Assembly: GCA_009741485.1 (NCBI GenBank) | Contig: CM019218.1 | Coordinates: 50,475,917 to 50,539,916 of the forward strand | Length of the DNA stretch: 64,000 bases | From: Malurus cyaneus samueli | Taxonomy: Eukaryota > Chordata > Aves > Passeriformes > Maluridae | Reading direction: 5' to 3' | Part shown: in pieces, positions 48,501 through 56,200 of the stretch | How the letters are laid out: every line of letters begins with the position of its first letter | Numbering within the stretch: position 1 is the stretch's first letter | Made by a program: the position numbers and the translations under genes | The notes under the pieces: model-generated | What the model saw: only the letters and a program-made list of their open reading frames with translations | What the model was told of the DNA's origin: nothing | The model's database searches: none

Positions 48501-51396
48501 TGGATGGATGGATGGATGGATGGATGGATGGATGGATGGAGGGATGGATGGATAGATAGATAGATGGATAGATAGATAGATAGATACACAGATAGATGGA
48601 TAGATAGATAGATAGATGGATGGCAGGCTGTGTCCATGGGGTTGGGCCAGCAACCTCCTCCTGTCTTATGACCACTGTTCTTTGTCCACCATGAGGATCT
48701 GGGCAGCTCCAGCCTGTCCCAGCTGCCTCCATGCTGAACTAACATGGCCCAAACCCTCACTTCTGTGCCAACAACAACTTGGGCCCGTCCTCCATGATCT
48801 GGTGCCGCTCCCTCTTTGCTTTTCCTGCTAGAAAAGGCGAAAAGGGAAACGCTTCGGATGCACATCGTGTCTTTGGTTGCTCCATATTTATCAACAGTGA
48901 ATAACAAACCATAATGACTGCACTTCTCTAATGACCATCATCATTAAGGAGAGAACATGGAGAACATGTGCAAATGAATCATTAATTACAGGCTTTTAAG
49001 CGCTATCCTGCTCACACAGATGTTCAGAAGGCGAGGTTCTGAGCACTAGGGGAGAATCCCTCTTGCTGCTGCCTTGTGGGGTTGTTCTGACAGGAAATTC
49101 TTCCCCTCAGCACAGGCTGTTCCTATTTTCAACCCCGAGGCCCCTCCAGCAGCCGCTGCCACCCCGGGTGCTTCAGCCACCCCACCCACGTTCCTCCATG
49201 CACCCACCAGCCAGGTTAAGGCATGTGTGACAAAGGGAAATACAAAAATCTCAGCTCGTTTTTCCAGCCCTTGAAGGGAGCTGTGAAAATGGGAATTTTT
49301 CCCTGTTATCTGTGAAAGACAAACCCTTGCACCGCAGAGTCACATCATCAGCGCGATGCAAAACGGGCCTTTGATGTTTGCCAAGCGCCTCTGATATCCA
49401 GCAGGGGAGCTTTTATTTGTTTCAAACATTGCTCCAGATAAAAACTGATAACTCTGAGAGCCAGGCCATGCCCATCATGAAGAATAACCATTCATCTTTA
49501 AAGATGAACCCTTCCAGACTTCTGTTTGATTGAACTGGTCCCAGTTTCTGACTGGTAACAACACAATTCATGGCCCAACTTTTCTGATTGAATGAAGGGA
49601 GAGTATCTCCAGGTTTCCTCTCTGGCCATTTGAACCCATTCTTGGAAGAGTTTTCATCCCATTTTTGGAGCAGCAGCGTTGTCATTGTCATGCAGACAGC
49701 ACAAGGCAAAGAGCACGAGGAAGGCTCTGCCAAAAGCCCATTTTATTGTAATTTCTGCAATCTGCTGTTTTATTGGCAATTCTCATGGGGAGGTTGTATC
49801 CGTATTAGCAACTCTCCAGGGATTTTAGCCAATGTATCTGACATGAGAGAAATAGAAGGGTTTTCTTCCCTTAAGGCCGTTGTTTGGCAGGATGAGCTTC
49901 TCAGCTTCTTCATTCATTAATTTCTGCTCAGCCCTGATGAAACACAGCCTGTTTAATGCAAACCTGTGCAGTGAGTTACTTTACACTTACTGCTCTCCTC
50001 AGGGAAGAGAATGGGTCAAATTGGCCACATTTTTGACCTCTCCAGACCCCAGGAGCATCTGCAAGGGGATGCTTGCCCTGCTCAGCCTCCCTGTGAGCAC
50101 CTGGCTGCCCTTCTCTTATCTTCATTAGCCAAGGCAAGGGTAAAATCTGGTTCCCCAAGTGAATTTTCACCAAGAAAAATGAAATCCATACATGCTGGAG
50201 CATTAATATCAGCCAGCAAGGAGTTTCTGCTTGTGCAGGAGGGGAGGGAATTGATCCAGGCAGTGGAAATTCTGCCTCCCGTTGTCTGTGGGAGCTGCCC
50301 ATCATTTGTCATTGAAATTTAATAAAACAAGATGGTGAGATGGGCAAGTGCTCAAAAGCTTCAGGAGTAATGGGTTTGAATTATGATAATAGCCCCCAAG
50401 GCAGATGACGAATAATTTATGATCCCTTTAAGTATGGCAAAAAGAAAAAAAAAATGTTTGCTCCATCCACTGAGCCTCTGATCTGATTTTCCCTTTGAGA
50501 AATGTCTCTGGTGCTGTGGACAGAGCTGCTGTGGAGTAAAATTACCAGACTGGAAAGACTCAAGTACTTTTGAGATTAGACAGCATTTTTAACCTGAAAA
50601 GACAGCAGCAATAAAGCAGGGAAGAGCCAAAAGCAGAACTGAGAGCACTTCGTCTTCACAGCACACACAGCAGATACTGCTTATTTTCCCCCGTTTTTTT
50701 TTTTTTGGGTTTTTTTTTTTTTTTGTGAGGAATCCTCACAATTGGGAATTGATTTACAAAGCAATAAAGAAAATTTTCAGTAATTCTTCCTGAATGGTTA
50801 AACACGGGCATTGCTCTGTGGAGCAGATGGGAGCATGGAGGGGCTGGACATGATAGGATGGGATGGGATGGATGTGGGATGGGATGGGTCATGGGATGGG
50901 GATCATGGGATGGGATATGGGATCTGGGATGGGATGGGATATGGGATGGATGGGATATGGGATCATGGGATGGGTGGGATGGAGACATGGGATGGGATGG
51001 GATGGATCCATGGGATATGGGATCCATGGGATGGGATAGTGGGATCCATGGGATGGGATCCATGGGATGGGATGGGATGGGATGGGATGGGATGGGATGG
51101 ATGGGATGGATGGGATGGATCCATGGATGGGATGGGATATGGATGGGATCATGGATGGGATGGGATGGATGGGATCATGGGATGGATGGGATGGGATGGG
51201 ATGGGATGGGATGGGATCATGGGATGGGAATACTGTGAAAGAGCAGATGGATAACACAGCACAGGGCTGGGAATAATCCCAAATAATCCTGTTTTCATAA
51301 CTTCCTTTCTCTCTCATCCCCCAGTGGCACGGCCGGGCAGCAAGCTTTGACAGCCAGGGCTCCTGTCCCTCTCCCAAACCACCCCCCACGCCGTGA
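24246..51396 (+). CDS. SYT6: Synaptotagmin-6 gene, coding span (N-terminal exon missing)
   Basis: SYT6 is a membrane-anchored C2-domain protein of the SYT3/6/9/10 group, which act in Ca2+-regulated membrane trafficking and exocytosis. Usable coding exons are 24,246-24,570, 37,057-37,615, 41,695-41,815, 42,654-42,825, 44,110-44,239 (or -44,260) and 51,325-51,396. All junctions have AG acceptors and GT donors, and the codon phases join exactly. They encode a transmembrane segment, a linker, C2A, C2B and a tail, about 460 residues. With the missing N-terminal exon (about 55 residues in mammals) the length fits the family's roughly 510-530. The linker phrases [14 protein letters not shown] and [10 protein letters not shown] and the C2 sequence fit SYT6 better than SYT3, SYT9 or SYT10, judged from memory of the family. 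A frameshifted duplicate of the C2A exon lies at 29,416-29,972. Confidence 0.93.
24585..25384 (+). repeat. GGGAT / ATCCATGGGATGG minisatellite (copy 1)
   Basis: Units of GGGATGGGAT mixed with GGGATCCATGGGATG and ATGCGATAGGATGG begin 15 bp after the transmembrane-exon donor. Runs such as GGGATGGGATGGGATGG fit the G-quadruplex pattern. Confidence 0.95.
25385..25745 (+). mobile_element. CR1 LINE 3' region (copy 1)
   Basis: GATGCTCAGCCTGGAGCAGA through CAGGAAAGGTTCTTCTGTCC and GGATGATCCCTGTGGATCTC to ATTCCATGATTCT. It is one of the longest CR1 pieces here. Confidence 0.88.
25765..26575 (+). repeat. GGGGTGCTCAGCAGG minisatellite (copy 1), 0.8 kb
   Basis: Units of about 18-21 bp (TTTGGGGTGCTCAGCAGG, AATGGGGTGCTCAGCAGG, GGACAGGATGCTCAGCAGG). 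They appear to grow out of the end of the CR1 at 25,745. The array is open in all + frames. Confidence 0.95.
27125..27265 (+). mobile_element. CR1 LINE fragment (copy 1)
   Basis: GGTGAGGCCCTGGCAGAAGC through CTGGAAGCGCCCAAGGCCAG. Around 27,185-27,215 it departs from the CR1 pattern, which the second copy (34,770-34,915) preserves (GCAGCCTGGGATAGTGGAAG). Confidence 0.8.
28065..28200 (+). mobile_element. CR1 LINE 3' tail (copy 1)
   Basis: AGGCTGGACAGGGCTTGAGG through GGGCTTTAAAATGCTCTGAT and ATTCTGTGGTTCTATG. Confidence 0.75.
28218..28408. repeat. A-rich GAAA/CAAA tract (copy 1)
   Basis: About 190 bp of GAAA, AAAG then CAAA units. Repeated at 35,885-36,058 with different homopolymer lengths. 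Confidence 0.9.
29416..29972 (+). pseudogene. SYT6: Frameshifted first copy of the SYT6 C2A exon
   Basis: This is a near-identical duplicate of the exon at 37,057-37,615, with the same acceptor (CCTGCAG) and donor (ACG|GTGAGT), but 557 instead of 559 bp. Two bases are missing around 29,785: the other copy reads ACCTTCGATGAATCC, this one ACCTTCGAGATCC. Translation therefore leaves the C2A frame after LNPTF and stops soon after, losing the second half of C2A including the DFDR Ca2+-binding loop. The copy lies in a block of about 7.6 kb repeated after a 25-N gap, so an uncorrected read error in a falsely duplicated haplotig is likelier than a real pseudo-exon. No usable gene model should include it. 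Confidence 0.85.
29973..32269 (+). other. SYT6 intron after the C2A exon (copy 1)
   Basis: Mostly unique, no exon recognised. An LTR-like repeat piece starts near 31,018. The stretch is repeated at 37,616-39,926. Confidence 0.6.
31018..31345. mobile_element. LTR-like interspersed repeat (copy 1)
   Basis: CAGAGAATCCAAAGCAGTTC, a CCTTCAGG block and CACCCACAATGGACAATGGC recur at 38,668-38,990 and at 43,676-44,000, the last outside the duplicated block. This shows an interspersed family. The class is uncertain; the layout suggests a retroviral LTR. Confidence 0.5.
32270..32294. other. Assembly gap, 25 N
   Basis: 25 ambiguous bases between the two direct copies. The sequence directly after it (G and A homopolymers) looks like a low-quality contig end. 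Confidence 1.
32345..33077 (+). repeat. GGGAT minisatellite (copy 2)
   Basis: Counterpart of 24,585-25,384, irregular and indel-rich from 32,345 to about 32,850 and clean from there on. Confidence 0.93.
33078..33440 (+). mobile_element. CR1 LINE 3' region (copy 2)
   Basis: Direct duplicate of 25,385-25,745 with small indels. Confidence 0.88.
33460..34215 (+). repeat. GGGGTGCTCAGCAGG minisatellite (copy 2)
   Basis: Same repeat as 25,765-26,575 but with different unit order. From 33,775 to 34,075 there is a stretch of shortened, irregular units. Confidence 0.95.
34768..34915 (+). mobile_element. CR1 LINE fragment (copy 2)
   Basis: Counterpart of 27,125-27,265. It keeps the full CR1 reading through GTCCCTACCCGTGGCAGGGG. 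Confidence 0.8.
35722..35852 (+). mobile_element. CR1 LINE 3' tail (copy 2)
   Basis: Counterpart of 28,065-28,200 with small indels. Confidence 0.75.
35885..36058. repeat. A-rich GAAA/CAAA tract (copy 2)
   Basis: Counterpart of 28,218-28,408. The length differences fall in homopolymers. Confidence 0.9.
37057..37615 (+). CDS. SYT6: SYT6 exon encoding linker and C2A domain (intact copy)
   Basis: The first base of this 559-bp exon completes an Arg codon, and 186 full codons follow, ending IQYATT before the donor GTGAGT. Residues 1-58 are linker, with the conserved [14 protein letters not shown]2A begins near [12 protein letters not shown] (residue 59). The five acidic Ca2+ ligands expected by comparison with synaptotagmin-1 C2A are present: Asp89 and Asp95 in loop 1 ([12 protein letters not shown]), and Asp147, Asp149 and Asp155 in loop 3 ([10 protein letters not shown]). 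[20 protein letters not shown] is the basic strand. The preceding intron in this copy starts just after an N gap, and the exon before it (24,246) is on the other side of the duplicated block. Confidence 0.93.
38668..38990. mobile_element. LTR-like interspersed repeat (copy 2)
   Basis: Direct duplicate of 31,018-31,345; see that entry for the family evidence. Confidence 0.5.
41020..41125 (+). mobile_element. CR1 LINE 3' tail, degraded
   Basis: ATCCCTGCCCAGGGATGGAA, then TCTCCCAACCCAAAGCAGTC and TGTGATGTTATG follow the CR1 end pattern. Confidence 0.6.
41595..41640. repeat. GGA triplet microsatellite
   Basis: A GGAGGAGAAGGGAGGGGGAG then (GAG)n run, about 55 bp before an SYT6 acceptor. Confidence 0.85.
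41695..41815 (+). CDS. SYT6: SYT6 exon, start of C2B
   Basis: This 121-bp exon (40 codons plus one base) encodes [20 protein letters not shown], then [20 protein letters not shown]. The acceptor is TTATTGAAG and the donor CTCAG|GTGGGT. These are the first strands of C2B. AMD in [11 protein letters not shown] supplies the first C2B Ca2+-ligand aspartate; the next (DPYVK) is formed across the junction with the following exon. The phase matches the C2A exon at 37,057-37,615, which ends on a codon boundary. A GGA-rich microsatellite lies about 60 bp upstream (41,595-41,640). Confidence 0.94.
41816..42653 (+). other. SYT6 intron within C2B
   Basis: 0.84 kb, unique, no repeat family recognised. 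Standard GT (GTGGGT) and AG (CCCCAG) ends. Confidence 0.8.
42654..42825 (+). CDS. SYT6: SYT6 exon, middle of C2B
   Basis: This 172-bp exon follows the acceptor CTTCCTCCCCAG and ends GATCG|GTAGGT. It encodes [20 protein letters not shown], the polybasic strand with [20 protein letters not shown], and [11 protein letters not shown]. The lysine-rich patch is the C2B region that in other synaptotagmins binds acidic phospholipids and adaptors. MDYD carries two of the loop-3 Ca2+-ligand aspartates. Phases on both sides agree with neighbouring exons, and no frameshift is seen. Confidence 0.94.
43365..43660. mobile_element. LTR-like interspersed repeat, divergent member
   Basis: It opens GAGGCTGGACAAAATTCAGA and GCGGTTTTATTTATTGAAGG, like the start of the neighbour at 43,676, then diverges. 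It is probably a related subfamily of the same element. Confidence 0.45.
43676..44000. mobile_element. LTR-like interspersed repeat, third copy
   Basis: Matches 31,018-31,345 and 38,668-38,990 over CAGGGCAGTCCCACACCCAC, ATTGCAGCTGCAGCCAATGC and CTCTGTTGTTTCCATCTCTT. It lies outside the direct duplication, so the family is truly dispersed. Confidence 0.55.
44110..44260 (+). CDS. SYT6: SYT6 exon, end of C2B, with two in-frame donor sites
   Basis: This exon encodes [20 protein letters not shown], then [20 protein letters not shown] and [10 protein letters not shown], after the acceptor CTCCTCAG. The residue aligned with the fifth C2B ligand of synaptotagmin-1 is Glu (GHNE). WHXL near the end is a conserved C2B feature. 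Two donors leave phase 0. One follows LVE at 44,239 (GAG|GTGAAG) and the other follows KKSFKE at 44,260 (GAG|GTCAGT). The short form joins naturally to the exon at 51,325. The long form matches the KKSFKE ending I recall for mammalian SYT6. See the findings for the alternative C-termini. Confidence 0.92.
45155..45352 (+). mobile_element. CR1 LINE 3' end
   Basis: GGTGGGGAGGCCCTGGCACA through GAAGCTGTGGCTGCCCCTGG to CCTACCCAAACCATTCCATG. Confidence 0.88.
45552..46297 (+). repeat. CAGAATTAATCCAGTGTG minisatellite, 0.75 kb
   Basis: About 41 units of 18 bp: CAGAATTAATCCAGTGTG with AAACCAG, CACAATTTATCC and GAGCAG variants. A minus-strand frame reads as WINSAH repeats, a translation artefact. Confidence 0.96.
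47266..47903. repeat. CTTCATCTT pyrimidine-rich tract, 0.64 kb
   Basis: CTTCATCTTCCTCTTTGTCT-type units, with a pure (TTCATC)n core at 47,700-47,778. It opens Ser-, Phe- and Leu-rich + frames and a Lys/Met-rich minus frame, all artefacts. Confidence 0.95.
48040..48172 (+). repeat. 46-bp tandem repeat, about 2.8 copies
   Basis: ATGTTTGAGT recurs at 48,051, 48,097 and 48,143, a period of exactly 46 bp, with few changes between units. Confidence 0.9.
48470..48624 (+). repeat. (ATGG)n then (ATAG)n microsatellite
   Basis: About 18 GATG units followed by GATA units with a few interruptions. Confidence 0.97.
50694..50725. repeat. Poly-T tract
   Basis: Two long T runs separated by GGG, just upstream of the GGGAT array. 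Confidence 0.9.
50845..51235 (+). repeat. GGGAT / GGATCCATGGGAT minisatellite before the terminal exon
   Basis: Same motif family as 24,585-25,384, about 390 bp, ending 90 bp before the SYT6 terminal-exon acceptor. (GGGAT)n runs at 51,063-51,100 and 51,185-51,220 fit the G-quadruplex pattern. Confidence 0.95.
51325..51396 (+). CDS. SYT6: SYT6 terminal exon, SFDSQGS-type C-terminus and stop
   Basis: After the acceptor TCATCCCCCAG the exon reads [20 protein letters not shown], then PTP and TGA (51,394-51,396). Joined in phase 0 to the short form of the previous exon, it gives [19 protein letters not shown]. This closely resembles the C-terminus I recall for SYT10 and SYT9 ([20 protein letters not shown]), so it is a genuine family tail. 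It lies 7 kb downstream of the previous exon and about 90 bp beyond a GGGAT minisatellite. Reading from memory of the family, I cannot say whether this or the KKSFKE-GNPR ending is the major bird isoform. Confidence 0.85.
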   Translation, partial: WHGRAASFDSQGSCPSPKPPPTP

Positions 51397-51931
51397 TCCA
51401 GAGCTGGCCAAGGAAAATGGGACTAAACCAAGTAATTTTTGCACTTGGCCTTCAGTCTCAGTGGTTGCTGAGGGGCGGTGGCGGCAGCGGGACTTTCCGG
51501 TCTAGTTGTTCCTGCGTAAGTAAAGGTAGAAACCCGTTTCGTGGTCAAATCCGTTTTTGTCTAATATGTCTCCCAAGGTGATGTAATTTTCGTGGCTTTT
51601 GCTGTACGGGTCTGTTTCCAGAGGGAGAAGGCAGACTGAGGCGTGTGCCGGGAGTGTGGTCTGTAAAATAACCTGTAAAAAATAGATTTTAATGTGTGTG
51701 AAGGCTGGAAAGGGGCGAGGATGCGACTGCAGAGGGCAGAGGTGTCCGGGACAGGGGACAGCAGTGGCAGAAAGTGGGAGAGACTCCTCCAACCCATCCT
51801 CGAGGCCAACCCCAGCCCTGCAGAGCATCTCCTGTTCACGTAGAGGTGTCCATGAGCTCTTAGAAGTTTGTGCAGTGTGTACCCCACGATTCTTTCTGTC
51901 ATATATAAAAACGCTGTTGATTCCTCAGGAG

Positions 51932-52018
51932 GGAAACCCTCGGGTTCTTTTTTTTTCCCTGTATCTGAAGTCTCCCCAGAGCTATTTGCATGAACAGTTC
52001 CTTCAGCCCCCTTTGTAG
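51932..52018 (+). CDS. SYT6: Candidate alternative SYT6 terminal exon (GNPR tail)
   Basis: After the tandem AG sites of TTCCTCAGGAG the frame reads GNPRVLFFSLYLKSPQSYLH, then EQFLQPPL and TAG (52,016-52,018). Joined to the long donor at 44,260, the product would read KKSFKE-GNPRV. Mammalian SYT6, as I recall it, ends KKSFKEGNPRL. The match over GNPR and the correct phase suggest a homologous terminal exon with a C-terminal extension. The upstream pyrimidine tract is weak, and the exon lies inside what would be the 3' UTR of the other isoform. A chance match cannot be excluded. Confidence 0.35.
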   Translation, partial: GNPRVLFFSLYLKSPQSYLHEQFLQPPL

Positions 52019-52837
52019 CTGCTGCTCGTCCCCCCAGTGCATCCCCACCTGATTGGGAAAGGAGGGAACGGTGTTGCCACGGGTGGATTTGGGACAAAAA
52101 AGGGGGAAAATGGTACAGAAATGGGTGATACCCCTGCACAGCCACTGGATCTCTGTTTGTCCTATAATCTGAATAATAAAAGGTGACCCAAAGGGGAAAA
52201 GACTCATAGAAACATGACTGATATATCAAAAAAGCTCCCAGACTTTTTCCCCAAACTTCTACTCATAAAGGAAGTGTCAGCACTTCCTCAAAGAACAAAG
52301 TTTCTCAGCCCAAGCCCTGAAGGAATGTCAAGTTCTGGGGGAAAAAAAATGAAGTTTTGCTGGTTCCTTGGCTGCAGAGGCCAAAAATGAAGTTAGAATG
52401 TCCCAAGTACTGGCTTTACAGCTAAATCAGCTGATCTTTATCAGCCAGCTGTGGATTTTGGCCACTTCCTCATCCTGGATTTTGCTCTGAGTTAAGAAAT
52501 GCATTAGCGCTGTTTATTCCACCCTAATTAAACTGAGCGAAAGCAAATATTTCGGTTTTGAGGCCGAATTTGCCAGCGAGGCAGCCGCTTCCCCTCCCCT
52601 CAGGTTGGTAGGACCGTGTCCATCAGCCCCAAACCCTCAGGTCCAACTTCAGATTCCATTTTCCTAAATGTCACCGCGTCCCCCCCGGGCGCACATCGCG
52701 GCTGGGGAGGGGTGTTTGCGCTGCTCCTGGGTGAGAAAAATCCTTTTTTGTTCAGTGAAGGGTGAACACATCATTCCTCATCACACCTCGTGTCTTAATT
52801 CTCTTTATGTGCCACGCGCTAGAGGAGCAAAAATCTC

Positions 52838-52843
52838 AATAAA
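52838..52843 (+). terminator. Polyadenylation signal AATAAA, candidate SYT6 end
   Basis: A canonical AATAAA lies 1.44 kb beyond the SYT6 stop, with a T/G-rich element directly downstream. An earlier AATAAA at 52,175-52,180 is an alternative proximal site. Confidence 0.4.
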
Positions 52844-52860
52844 ATTATTTTGTTTGTAAG

Positions 52861-54390
52861 CGCTGCCCCGCCTGGCAGAACGTTTCCTCTCGCGTTTTGT
52901 GGTTTTGGATGGGGGCAGCCATCACGGCGGGGGCCATAAAACGTGATAATGACAGAGCCTGGCACGGTGTGGGGCTGGGAAAGGGCCAGGGGTGTTGTTT
53001 GGAGCAGAGATCAGCCAGGCTGGGATGGTCACACCATCCCTGGGGAGCAGCTGGGCACCAGCTGCAGCACGAAAAAGCGAATTTCCAGCACGCTGCAACA
53101 AAAAAAAAAGTGGTGAAAGTGCTTAAATTTCCCAGCACAGAGCGTTCTGTGGGTTTCTGCTGAGGACAACCTTTCTGAGAGCATCATCCTTGGCAGGAAT
53201 GGCTCATGTTTAATTACGGAAAAAGGTTTCTGACCATTAAAACTGACAGATTGGGTGGGTCAAAGTGGCCACGAGTCCCCGGACCTTTCTCTGAGCTGGA
53301 GGAGCCTCAGAAGAGCAGGGCTGGGAGCTGGCAATGCCCCTGGCAGGCTGGCAAAGCAAAGGGCAGCACGTCCCCAGGAAAAGCCACAGCCATCCCAGCA
53401 GCACTCGACAATCATTAATTGTCCCAACCCACTCCAACCCTTTTCTTCTCTAATCCCGGCTTTTTGGGGTTTTGGCGTTCTCCGTATAATCTCCGTCTTT
53501 TATCCGTCCTCCTTGTTATCGAGGATTTAGTCAAAACATACGTGGGGTTTGACACAAAGCTGCTATTTTTAATCCTCGCCTCACACAGATAATCAATTTC
53601 CACTCAATACTGGCTGTCACTCGCCTCGCTGGCAAAACGGGATCTCACGGTGGTGAAGAACGCCCACGCCTGGGTGGCTCAGCCCACCCCACATTTATCC
53701 TTTAAACGCCGGGATTTGGGCACATCCCTCAGCCAGGGGATAATCAGCCCATTGTGTGTTTGTCACAGCCACTCGGGGGGGATCGGTCACGCTCCTGGAG
53801 ATGAGTTCCACACACCAGGGCGAGGGGTTGGAGCTCTGGAGAGGAGCTGAGCCCGGCGCAAGCGCCATCCCAAGATGAGTTGAGTTGTTTTTGTGCTCCT
53901 CTCTTGCTCTTCTCACCCCTGTGATGGCAGCTCGTGGAGAAATTTCAATTATTTCCCAGCAAAGTAAGGAGGGCGAGCCCAGGGCCACCTCCCACGGGAG
54001 GGTTGGCCATGGTGGGGTTACTCTGCGATGGGGAGGATGCTGCTGCGAGCGGCCACAAATGAACAGCCTGTTTTATTGAGCTCTGCAAGCCAAATAAACA
54101 CATGGAGTGTTCCCAGACCTTCCTTTTATTTGTTTTCCTCCTTTCTCTTCAGTTTGAGCCTCGCAGCCTCCAGTTTCAGCCAAGATTGGCTGCAGGGAGG
54201 GGCAGAGGCACTGCAGGGCTGTGTGGGGACTGTTGGTTCTATGGGGGATGCAGGGAGAAGGCAAATTCCAGGGGTCCAAGGGACCAGAGAGCTGGGAACA
54301 GCCCCAGCCTTGTGCCCTCCCACCAACCTGAGAATAAAATTGGTTTTATTTGAGAAAAAAGTGGGAAACATCTGAAAAAAGTGAATTTCA
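52861..54390. other. Intergenic, unique sequence
   Basis: No exon or repeat recognised between the SYT6 3' end and the next CR1. Confidence 0.4.
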
Positions 54391-54392
54391 GA

Positions 54393-54612
54393 TGTGGAAT
54401 CCCGGAATGGTTTGGGACATTAAATCCCATCTCATTCCACCCCTGTAATGGCAGAGACACTTTCCACTGTCCCAGGGTGCTCCAAGCCCTGTCCAGCCTG
54501 GCCTTGGGCAATTCCAGGGATCCAGGAACACCCCCAGTTTCTCTGGGCACCCTGTGCCAGGGCCTCCCCACCCTCACAGGGAGGAATTCCTTCCCAATAT
54601 CCAGCCAGGGTG
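54393..54612 (-). mobile_element. CR1 LINE 3' end, minus strand
   Basis: It begins GGAATCCCGGAATGGTTTGG and runs through GGTGCTCCAAGCCCTGTCCA to TGTGCCAGGGCCTCCCCACC, the reverse of the element at 55,960. Confidence 0.88.
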
Positions 54613-55958
54613 AAATTCTCCAGCGTTGGCTTCCCACTGCTCACATTATTGTGTGATAGTTTTTTTTTTTTTCATACATCAGCAGCACATTTGTTTGGCA
54701 AGGAGAAGGATCTTGTCATAACAATTTATATTTAGTCTCCAAATGTGGCCTTTAATTGCTAATTACAGAATGCTGCTCACAGGTTGGCAAATCACACACA
54801 CCAAAAAAAAAAAAAAAATACCAGTGAGGAAGAAAACAACTGGGGGTTTCTAAGGGTTTAAGATATCAAAAAATCACACTCTTTAATTATCTTAGGGGAA
54901 AAAATAGCAGCTAAGGCATAAATTTAACCTCAATACTGATGTTGATGGGATGTGTGTGTCACAGCTGCCATCACAAGGCTGGCTCTGTGTCCCCATGGCT
55001 GGGAATCACTCATTCTTGGGAGGATTTGGGATCAAGAGTGGCAATAACCCTACCTGGATGTCAGGAGCTGGAGGGAGGGACTGACAGATGGGGGTTCTGG
55101 GGCTGTGGATCACGCACCCAGCTCTGTGCAGCTCCGTGGGATGGTGGCTCAGGGACAGCATGGGACACTCCTGGATCTCACAGCTGCCACCCCAAAGGGC
55201 ACCTCGGCGGTGACAGACAGAGGTTTGTGGGCACACAGGCATCTCCAGCTGCTCTGCACCCTCCCTGGGCCCAGCTCTCTGGCAGGAACAGCTTTGTGAG
55301 CTTTGTTTCCAGTTTTATTCCATTTCTTCCCAAACCTTTTATTTACACGTAACTCTTGATTAGCCTGCAAAGAGCATTCAATCACTGGGCTCGGTCCCAA
55401 ACACCTCCCAACCCTCCTCGAGTCTTCAGTTCAAGCAGTGTCAGCCCAGATAATTTTATCTTTGCCTGCAAGACAATAAATTAGGCAGAAAATTATATAT
55501 AGCTCATTGGAGAAAATTACAGCCCTGATCCTCGAGATCCCGATCTCAGTCCTCTGTTTGTTCTTCACTTTTACGACTTCTGTTATTTGCCCTCCTAATC
55601 GCCTCTCTAATGAGGCAGCCCCAGACTTCTCAATCTCGTTTTGCCAGAGGTTTTCCCCCCCAGGGCCCTCATTGTTCTTCCTGCCATTAAGATTATCCAC
55701 CGGTGCGGTTGGGCACCGATTTCAGTGCCGGCTCAGGGAGCTCCAACTCTGCTGCTGATGCAGATGAGGATCTTCCCCCCGGGACTGCAAACCCTGGCTC
55801 TGTCATTTCTGTGGATTGACAGCTCCTGGAGGAACAACCCAGCTGATGTTGAGGCAAAGGGGATGCTCGGCCAGTGCTGGGTATCCCAGGAGAGCTGGGT
55901 TATCCCTGCCCAGAGAGAGCTGCCTGCTGGATTAGGGCAAGGAGAACGGGTTTAAACT
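54613..55958. other. Intergenic, unique sequence
   Basis: No exon recognised. The AT-rich conserved-looking stretch at 55,430-55,700 is noncoding in all frames as far as I can judge. Poly-T and poly-A runs lie at 54,660 and 54,804. Confidence 0.4.
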
Positions 55959-55959
55959 A

Positions 55960-56200
55960 AAGAAAGGTGGATTTAGACGGGATCTTGGGAAGGAATTGTT
56001 CCTGTGAGGGTGGGGAGGCCCTGGCACAGGGTGCCCAGAGAAGCTGTGGCTGTCCCTGGATCCCTGGAAGTGACCAAGGCCAGGCTGGACAGGGCTTGGA
56101 GCAGCCTGGGACAGTGGAAAGTGTTGGGATTGGAACTGGATGAGCTTTAAGGTCCCTTCCCACCCAAATCACCTGGGATTCCATGATTCCATGATTCACA
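55960..56200 (+). mobile_element. CR1 LINE 3' end
   Basis: AAAGGTGGATTTAGACGGGA through GTGGGGAGGCCCTGGCACAG and GAGCAGCCTGGGACAGTGGA to GATTCCATGATTCCATGATT. Confidence 0.9.

Larger units (their letters stand above)
44261..51324 (+). other. Last SYT6 intron, 7 kb, rich in minisatellites
   Basis: No exon recognised. It holds a CR1 tail (45,155-45,350), an 18-bp minisatellite (45,552-46,297), a CTTCAT tract (47,266-47,903), a 46-bp repeat (48,040-48,172), an ATGG/ATAG array (48,470-48,624) and a GGGAT array (50,845-51,235). The sequence from 48,850 to 50,640 is unique. Confidence 0.75.
51397..52860 (+). other. SYT6: SYT6 3' UTR (inferred)
   Basis: Noncoding sequence follows the TGA at 51,394. 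Canonical AATAAA hexamers on the + strand occur at 52,175-52,180 and 52,838-52,843. The second is followed by a T/G-rich stretch (TTATTTTGTTTG), the arrangement expected of a cleavage site. The exact end is inferred from sequence only. Confidence 0.5.

Noticed and set aside
24246..51396. Assignment to SYT3, SYT9 or SYT10 instead of SYT6
   Set aside because: The linker and the KKSFKE end match SYT6 as I recall it, although the 51,325 tail resembles SYT9/10. Synteny with a likely OLFML3 also supports SYT6.
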